DNA from: CBFCZU01 sp965602635
Lineage (GTDB): Bacteria > Planctomycetota > Phycisphaerae > SM23-33
Direction: 5' to 3'
Assembly: GCA_965602635.1 (NCBI GenBank)
Contig: CBFCZU010000068.1
Coordinates: forward strand, 1-17,890
Length of the DNA stretch: 17,890 nt
Part shown: in pieces, positions 13,112-17,890 of the stretch
Layout of the letters: the number at the start of each line of letters is the position of its first letter
How positions within the stretch are numbered: the stretch's first letter is position 1
Notes under the pieces: generated by a model
Databases searched by the model: none
The model's input: the letters and a program-made list of their open reading frames with translations, nothing else
What the model was told of the DNA's origin: nothing
Program-made: the position numbers and the translations under genes

Positions 13112-14758
13112 TCACTTTCGCGCCTTTTTGCGGACCTCTTCCTTGATGCGCTGGATGTGCCCGCGCCCGAGGGCCTTAACCTCGCATCCCAGCTCGAAGT
13201 ATCGGCGGATCTGGTCGTCCTCGAGGATGCCGAAGCAGTCGATGACGCCCAGCGGCCCGCCGGCCATCTTCACCACCCTGTCGGGGTCCAGGGCGATGTA
13301 GTGCTCGTGCGGCACGGCGAGGATGACGGCTTCGGCCCCCTTGATCGCCTTGGCGAGGTCCTTCTGCACGCTGACGTCGGAGAGGCCGTCCTGGTTGTGG
13401 AAGAACCTGGACCAGGAGTGTCCCGGAGCGGGATAGACGTCCTGCTTTTCCAGCTCGTACCAGTGCTCGACGTATGGGTCGTGGACTCGCATCTCGGCGC
13501 CCATTTCCGTGAGGCGTCGGACGACCAGCTCGGAGCCGCTGTATCGTGTGTCGCCGACGTCCTTGCGGTAGCTCGCCCCGCAGATGAGCACGTCTGCCCC
13601 GGCGATGTGCCGGCCCATGTTGCGCAGGCAGTCGCGGGTGAGCGTGGCGACGTGCAGCCCGCGGGTGTCGTTGATGTCAATTGCCCTGGTGGACATCTTG
13701 AAGACCTCGTCGCCGTCGTCGAAGCCCAGGATGTGCTTGTAAGCCCAGTATCCCAGCCCGCCGTCCTTTGGCAGGCAATATCCACCGATGCTCGGGCCTG
13801 GGAAGATGATGTTGCTGTGGGTTGGGCGGACCTTGATGGCGTTGACGACCTTGACGAGGTCGACGCCGTTGCGCTCGGCGAAGAGGCTCCACTCATTGAG
13901 GAAGGCCAGCGTGGTTGCCCGGTAGGAGTTCTCGACGATCTTGGTGGTCTCTGACTCGATGGGGCGGTCCATGACGGTCAGGGGATAGTCGGCGGTGTTG
14001 AGGACGCTCTTGAGGAACTTGACGACGCGCCTTCGCGCCTCGGCGTTGCAGCCGCTGCACACGCGCCAGAAGTCGCGGATGGAGGAGACGTAGTCCCGGC
14101 CGGGCATGACGCGCTCGAAGCTGTGCGCCAGCAGCGGCGCCGACTTGAGCCCGCGGGCGGCGAAGGCCTTTTTGAGGATCGGCCAGGCCACGAACTCCGT
14201 CGTCCCCGGCGCGACGGTGGTCTCGATGAGCACCAGGCACTTAGGCGGGATCCTCTGCCCGATGGTCCGCATGGTCTGCTCCAGGGCGGTCATCTCGGTC
14301 TGGCCGGTGCGCATATTGCCGAGGTCCACCTTGGTGTAATCGCACTGGACGTCCACGATCACGATGTCGGCGTACCCGAGCGCGTCGCTGTCGAACGTGG
14401 CGGTGAGGGTCTTCTTCTCCAGCACGCAGCGGGCGATCATGGGATCGACCTCGGGATCCTCGGACCTGACGGGCGCCAGGCCGCGGTTGAGAAGGGGGAT
14501 CTTCCAGTAGCTCCTGGTGCTGGGCCTCTGGCAGCCGATGACGAACTTGGTGGGCTTACCGCGCTTGTCGGTGGAGTCGGCGACGACCGCGGCCATCACC
14601 GCCCCGACGAAGCCCACGCCCATGACCACGGCGATTTCCTTGCCCTCGCCGCGGGCGGCCTTGACGAGCTTGCCCAGGCGGCGCATCTCGGCGGCGTACT
14701 CCTTGTCGGCGGGGATGCGGAATTTCTCGCCGGACGGGCTGATCGAATACTCTGGCAT
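13112..14758 (-). CDS. UDP-glucose/GDP-mannose dehydrogenase family protein, extended and divergent
   Basis: This 548-aa protein is about 100 residues longer than typical UDP-sugar 6-dehydrogenases. Family landmarks run in order: Rossmann loop GVGFVG (47-52), ETTVAPGTT (179-187), FERVMPG (214-220), KIVENSYRATTLAFLNEW (273-290), the catalytic-Cys motif GPSIGGYCLPKD with Cys328 (321-332), and the C-terminal ICGASYRKDVGDTRYSG (392-408). Such enzymes convert a nucleotide sugar to its uronic acid with two NAD, for capsule or exopolysaccharide. Departures are a 40-aa N-terminal extension, an inserted DKRGKPTK, and GCQRP at 75-79 where the family normally has an acidic NAD-ribose ligand after the Gly. 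AGGA lies six bases before ATG, and a good promoter lies upstream. No glycosyltransferase is nearby. A nucleotide-sugar dehydrogenase is likely; the exact substrate is open. Confidence 0.85.
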   Translation of the reverse strand: MPEYSISPSGEKFRIPADKEYAAEMRRLGKLVKAARGEGKEIAVVMGVGFVGAVMAAVVADSTDKRGKPTKFVIGCQRPSTRSYWKIPLLNRGLAPVRSEDPEVDPMIARCVLEKKTLTATFDSDALGYADIVIVDVQCDYTKVDLGNMRTGQTEMTALEQTMRTIGQRIPPKCLVLIETTVAPGTTEFVAWPILKKAFAARGLKSAPLLAHSFERVMPGRDYVSSIRDFWRVCSGCNAEARRRVVKFLKSVLNTADYPLTVMDRPIESETTKIVENSYRATTLAFLNEWSLFAERNGVDLVKVVNAIKVRPTHSNIIFPGPSIGGYCLPKDGGLGYWAYKHILGFDDGDEVFKMSTRAIDINDTRGLHVATLTRDCLRNMGRHIAGADVLICGASYRKDVGDTRYSGSELVVRRLTEMGAEMRVHDPYVEHWYELEKQDVYPAPGHSWSRFFHNQDGLSDVSVQKDLAKAIKGAEAVILAVPHEHYIALDPDRVVKMAGGPLGVIDCFGILEDDQIRRYFELGCEVKALGRGHIQRIKEEVRKKARK

Positions 14759-14822
14759 GGCTGTTCCTTTCCGCAGGTTATGGCTGGCGGCCCGCGCCGC
14801 GGCGGCGCCGCCCGAAGGTCAG

Positions 14823-14851
14823 ATCGTAAACTCCCCGGCGACCCCGGTCAA
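14823..14851 (-). promoter_or_regulatory. Sigma70-type promoter of the sugar dehydrogenase homologue
   Basis: On the minus strand TTGACC (14851-14846) and TACGAT (14828-14823) are separated by exactly 17 nt. Transcription would start near 14816, about 58 nt before the ATG at 14758. This suggests the gene is expressed separately from the upstream carboxypeptidase. Confidence 0.5.
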
Positions 14852-14891
14852 TCGCGCCGCCCTTGCCCGTGCCCGAGGCCCCGGCTGGCTG

Positions 14892-16073
14892 CTACCATTG
14901 CAGGTCGTACTTGACGGATGCGGCGTGCTCGCCCTTGGTGAGCGGCGCGTTGACGTTCACTCGCACGATCGTGGAGGCGGTGTCCTGCCAGGTCACGAAT
15001 CCGTCCTCCTCGCCGGGCGAGAGCTCCTTCCCGTCGTAGTACACGCCCTTGATCTCGGCCGGCTTGTGCACGCGCACCTGGAGGGCGAACCGCGGCAGCT
15101 CCGGCAGGTCGCGGTCGGCGGTGAGCTTGAGGGTGGCCGCCGAGTCGCGGTCGAAGTACTCCCGCTGTAGGCCGGGGATGTGCGGCAGGGCCCGGAGCAG
15201 TTGGCGTCGGTTCTGGCCGCGGAGGGCCGCCGTCCGCCCGGCCGCGCACAGCCACGCCATCGCGTGCCCGCTGATCGCCTCGCACGGGTAGCCGGGGTAA
15301 TAGTGGAAGTAGTTCCGCCGGTCGCCGATGGCGATCAGTGCCTGCATCCGCACGAACCCGCTGGCGCGCATGAGCGGAGCGGGGTAGAAGTTCTCGGTAA
15401 TCTCCGCGGTGTAGGCGAAGCAGTTGCAGTCGCCGGCCATGCGGGCGGGCAGGGGGCTGCGGTTGGTGACGAATCGCGGCTCGCGCTGTGGGAATCCGGC
15501 GGCCTCAGCCGCCTGGCGGGCCTCCTCGGCGAGGATCGGGGCGAGGAAGTACGCCGGGCTGTTGGGCGAGGGCGGGTGAACGTAGAACTCCTCGTTCATC
15601 GCCCCGCCGGCCAGGCCGTGGATGTCAACCACCAGCGCCGGGTCCAGGTGCCCCACGGCGGCGAAGACGAGCCTGCCTTCGTGGCTGGTCGGCTCCTGGC
15701 CGGGGGGGTAGGAGTCGTAGATGTCGATCCCCTCGGCGTTGCGTCCTGTGTTGCGGATCGAGCCGTCGGGGTTGACGCATGGCAGGATGATGAACTTCTG
15801 GTTCCGCAGCGTCACCGCCGGCCCGCCGGAGGCGAGCCACTCCGTCAGGGCCATCGCCACCAGCCGGCCGGCCTCTTCGGCCCCGTGCGTGCCGGCCGTG
15901 ATGATCACGAGCTGCTTGTCGTCGTCGCCGGCCCGGCGGTCGGTGATCTCGACGATCGGAATGTCCCGGCCTTCGACTGATTTCCCCGCCGAGGACGCCC
16001 TGGCAAGGGGGTTGTCCCGGCAGAGCGCCTCGACGCAACGCATCACGTCTTCGTAGGTTGGCTTGGCTTCCAT
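14892..16073 (-). CDS. M14-family zinc carboxypeptidase
   Basis: This 393-aa protein carries the M14 metallocarboxypeptidase signature. GTHGAEE at 61-67 gives the HxxE zinc pair His63/Glu66, and DIHG at 150-153 gives the third ligand, His152. NPDGSIRNTGRN at 101-112 holds the substrate-carboxylate arginines, and YTAEITENF at 221-229 supplies the likely catalytic Glu (224 or 227). The enzyme would remove a C-terminal residue from a peptide, or a peptide-like amide from cell-wall fragments. No signal peptide is visible from the preferred start, so it appears cytoplasmic. After about 300, a beta-rich tail (FALQVRVHKPAEIKGVYYDG) suggests a small accessory domain. ATG at 16073 is preferred to ATG at 16109 because GAGGAG lies just upstream and the domain begins at once. 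It is divergent from the SGNH lipoprotein gene. Confidence 0.86.
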   Translation of the reverse strand: MEAKPTYEDVMRCVEALCRDNPLARASSAGKSVEGRDIPIVEITDRRAGDDDKQLVIITAGTHGAEEAGRLVAMALTEWLASGGPAVTLRNQKFIILPCVNPDGSIRNTGRNAEGIDIYDSYPPGQEPTSHEGRLVFAAVGHLDPALVVDIHGLAGGAMNEEFYVHPPSPNSPAYFLAPILAEEARQAAEAAGFPQREPRFVTNRSPLPARMAGDCNCFAYTAEITENFYPAPLMRASGFVRMQALIAIGDRRNYFHYYPGYPCEAISGHAMAWLCAAGRTAALRGQNRRQLLRALPHIPGLQREYFDRDSAATLKLTADRDLPELPRFALQVRVHKPAEIKGVYYDGKELSPGEEDGFVTWQDTASTIVRVNVNAPLTKGEHAASVKYDLQW

Positions 16074-16188
16074 GGCTCCTCGCCGGGACATACTACACGC
16101 CCGGAGCATGTCTGGGAACGATCAAGAGTTTCATCCTCGCATAGAGGCCCGCCCCCGGATCCCCCAGACGGAAGGAGGGAAGCCGATC

Positions 16189-16217
16189 TTGCCGAATCAT
16201 CTTCGCCGGGCGACAAT
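16189..16217 (+). promoter_or_regulatory. Weak candidate promoter of the SGNH lipoprotein gene
   Basis: TTGCCG at 16189-16194 and GACAAT at 16212-16217 are spaced by 17 nt; each matches the consensus at 4 of 6 positions. The leader would be about 40 nt and include the GGAGGAGGAG ribosome binding region. No better pair was seen in the divergent region 16074-16262. Confidence 0.3.
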
Positions 16218-16262
16218 TACCCTCGACAGCCATTCGGCGGGGGCGACCCACGGGAGGAGGAG

Positions 16263-17762
16263 ATGACCATGAGCACGACAGGACGGAACTCGGCGGCGAT
16301 CGGTCTGGCACTCATCCTGATCTGCGAAGTCTCGGCCTGCAACGCCGACGCCCAGACTACCAGGCGCGCCGGCGGCAAGCCCGCGCCCACCCGCGCGCGG
16401 ATCATCTTCCTGCACCACAGCACGGGCGAGTGCATCTGGAACGGCGGCGTCGCCGGGTGGTTCGCCGCCTACAACGCCGCCAACAAGACCGACTACGGCA
16501 TCACCCAGCAGAACTTCCCCAAGGACTCCCCCTACGGGTGGGAGAACTACCCCTACGACTACTGGAACATCTGGGTCCGCCACGCCGGCGCCAAGCCCTA
16601 CAAGGGCGAGCCGACGCTGGAAATCCTGACCGCCAAGTACGACGTGATCGTTTTCAAGCACTGCTTTCCCGTGTGCGCGATAGAGGCCGACACCGGGCGG
16701 GCGAACGTGGCCTCCAACGAGAAGCGGATCCAGAACTACAAGCTCCAGTACGAGGCCCTGAAGAAGAAGATGCGGAGTTACCCGAAGGTCCGGTTCATCG
16801 TCTGGACCGGGGCGGTGCAGGTCAAGGCCGAGATGGACGAGGCGGCCGCGCGGCGGACGAAGGCGTTCTTCGCGTGGGTCCGCACCCGCTGGGACGAGAA
16901 GGGCGACAACATCTTCGTGTGGGACTTCTACAGCCTGGAGACGGCCGGGGGGCTGTACCTCAAGGCCCAGCACGCCCAGGCGGCCGAGGACTCGCACCCG
17001 AACGAGACCTTCAGCAGGAAGGTCGCGCCTTACTTCTGCCAGCGGGTCGTTGACGTGATCCGCGGGCAGGGCGACACGGCACGGCTGACGGGGGAGGGCG
17101 GCAAACCGCTGCCGAAGGTGGCGGCGGCCCCGCGGCCGCGCCCGGCCGTGCCGTCGACGAGGCCCACGACCGCCCCGGCTGTGGAGATCGCCCCCGTCGG
17201 GCCGGGCAAGTGGCTCTTCGACAACGCCGAGAAGAAGCAGCTCGAGAAGCAGCTATGGGGCGCCGGCGCCGCCTACGCGACGGACGGCAAGGACCGCGTC
17301 GTGAAGATCACCTTCGCCGGCGGCGAGCAGCAGGACTGGGGCGAGTACGGCAAGCAGCGGATCGTGCGGTCGCGAGCCCCGGCCAAGAACCACGACGTCG
17401 CGCGGTACAGGTATCTCGCGCTGCGGGTGAAGGCCGACCGCAAGATGGAGATCGTGCTGAGCCTGGTGACGCGGGCGAACCCGCGGGCCGCGCCGCACCT
17501 GCCGCACTTCGCCTTCACCGGCTACCTTCACCCCAAGGTGGGCGCGTGGGCGTGGGTCGTGCTGGACCTGACCAAGCTCGAGCTGGCGGTGGAGGGCCCG
17601 GAGGCCTATGCCAAGGCCGGCAAGCCGACGCGCCCGATGAAGCTGACGTGCCTGAAGCTCTGCACCAACGTCAAGAACGAGAAGGCGGCGGTGGCGTTGG
17701 ACGACATCACGTTCCTTCGCGACCTGCCGGCGGCCCTGAAGCCGCACTTGCTGGCGCCGTGA
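16263..17762 (+). CDS. SGNH-hydrolase-like lipoprotein with C-terminal carbohydrate-binding-like domain
   Basis: This 499-aa protein starts with a signal peptide (AAIGLALILICEV) ending in a consensus lipobox, VSAC, with Cys26 as the lipid site. The first domain (about 45-270) opens with IIFLHHSTG, placing a candidate nucleophile Ser53 where SGNH hydrolases have GDS, and closes with AEDSHPN, giving Asp243 and His245 in the usual DxxH-like position with one residue less between them. This suggests an esterase or deacetylase. A Pro/Thr/Ala-rich linker (about 284-312) leads to a second, beta-rich domain (about 315-490) that ends in VALDDITFL, a closing strand typical of galactose-binding-like carbohydrate-binding modules. 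A surface-tethered enzyme acting on acylated glycans is the simplest reading. ATG at 16263 has GGAGG five bases upstream; ATG at 16269 is equally possible. Confidence 0.8.
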   Translation: MTMSTTGRNSAAIGLALILICEVSACNADAQTTRRAGGKPAPTRARIIFLHHSTGECIWNGGVAGWFAAYNAANKTDYGITQQNFPKDSPYGWENYPYDYWNIWVRHAGAKPYKGEPTLEILTAKYDVIVFKHCFPVCAIEADTGRANVASNEKRIQNYKLQYEALKKKMRSYPKVRFIVWTGAVQVKAEMDEAAARRTKAFFAWVRTRWDEKGDNIFVWDFYSLETAGGLYLKAQHAQAAEDSHPNETFSRKVAPYFCQRVVDVIRGQGDTARLTGEGGKPLPKVAAAPRPRPAVPSTRPTTAPAVEIAPVGPGKWLFDNAEKKQLEKQLWGAGAAYATDGKDRVVKITFAGGEQQDWGEYGKQRIVRSRAPAKNHDVARYRYLALRVKADRKMEIVLSLVTRANPRAAPHLPHFAFTGYLHPKVGAWAWVVLDLTKLELAVEGPEAYAKAGKPTRPMKLTCLKLCTNVKNEKAAVALDDITFLRDLPAALKPHLLAP

Positions 17763-17802
17763 TCGTGCGGGGGCGCCGGCCGGGGCGAGCCGCTACGCGG
17801 GG

Positions 17803-17841
17803 AACAAGAAACGCCCGCCGTCACGGTCTGACGACAGGCGT
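17803..17841 (-). terminator. Intrinsic terminator downstream of tRNA-Gly
   Basis: Read on the minus strand, ACGCCTGTCGTCA and TGACGGCGGGCGT form a 13-bp stem, including two G-U pairs, around the loop GACCG (17841-17811). The U-rich tail TTCTTGTT follows at 17810-17803. On the plus strand the two G-U pairs become C-A mismatches and there is no T-tract, so it works for the tRNA side and not for the SGNH gene. Confidence 0.72.
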
Positions 17842-17848
17842 CCGGTCA

Positions 17849-17890
17849 AGCGGGCGATCGGATTCGAACCGACGACAACAACGTTGGCAA
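17849..17890 (-). tRNA. tRNA-Gly(GCC), 3' half, truncated by the window edge
   Basis: The minus strand begins inside the anticodon loop TTGCCAA (17890-17884), giving anticodon GCC. It continues through the anticodon stem CGTTG, the variable loop, a T arm with stem GTCGG/CCGAT around TTCGAAT, and the acceptor strand CGCCCGC. The unpaired residue after the acceptor is U73 (17849), the discriminator used by bacterial tRNA-Gly. CCA is not encoded, so it must be added after transcription. The 5' half (acceptor, D arm) lies beyond position 17890. Confidence 0.88.

Noticed and set aside
16090..16125. Promoter for the carboxypeptidase gene (TTGATC and TAGTAT on the minus strand)
   Set aside because: The spacer would be 24 nt, too long for a sigma70-type promoter, and no better pair was found.

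Overview
The window is GC-rich and reads as a stretch of a planctomycete chromosome, probably Phycisphaerae-like. The best evidence is the secreted protein at 9918-11582, which ends in a dockerin-like Asp/Asn repeat followed by a PEP-CTERM sorting tail (VPEPG, hydrophobic stretch, RRRSR). The mix of neighbours fits: a URO-D-family methyltransferase-like protein, an ADP-ribosylglycohydrolase with a C-terminal beta domain, DUF362, an SGNH lipoprotein and a Gfo/Idh/MocA oxidoreductase. The taxonomic call is inference; no rRNA is present. I saw no transposase, integrase, phage gene, CRISPR array or plasmid origin.

Layout. (1) 93-2245, plus strand: a Gfo/Idh/MocA oxidoreductase, then two unequal ICMT/PEMT-type membrane methyltransferases in tandem. 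(2) 2262-4835, minus: a MutS2-type ATPase whose usual C-terminal Smr nuclease is absent; three KOW-like modules take its place. (3) 4967-5794, plus: an unrecognised multi-pass membrane protein. (4) 8956-5807, minus: a compact three-gene operon of small lipoprotein, URO-D-like protein and ADP-ribosylglycohydrolase. (5) 9097-9885, plus: a DUF362 protein, divergent from the operon; the two promoters share a palindrome that carries both -35 boxes. (6) 11582-9918, minus: the PEP-CTERM/dockerin-like repeat protein, with a strong predicted promoter and a leader of about 190 nt. (7) 16073-11933, minus: an M14 metallocarboxypeptidase, a divergent UDP-sugar dehydrogenase homologue with its own promoter, and a seven-repeat beta-propeller protein. 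(8) 16263-17762, plus: an SGNH-hydrolase lipoprotein with a C-terminal carbohydrate-binding-like domain. (9) 17849-17890, minus: the 3' half of tRNA-Gly(GCC), cut by the window edge, followed by an intrinsic terminator.

How the genes may work together. Several products look like parts of glycan or organic-matter processing at the cell surface: the oxidoreductase, ADP-ribosylglycohydrolase, SGNH lipoprotein, nucleotide-sugar dehydrogenase homologue and PEP-CTERM protein. No complete pathway can be read from the window. Gene packing is tight: three convergent pairs are separated by 12 to 32 nt. I did not find a clear new multi-gene defence or mobile system. The most unusual items are the Smr-less MutS2, the sugar-dehydrogenase homologue with an altered NAD-binding position, the lipoprotein/URO-D/ADP-ribosylglycohydrolase operon and the palindromic divergent promoter.
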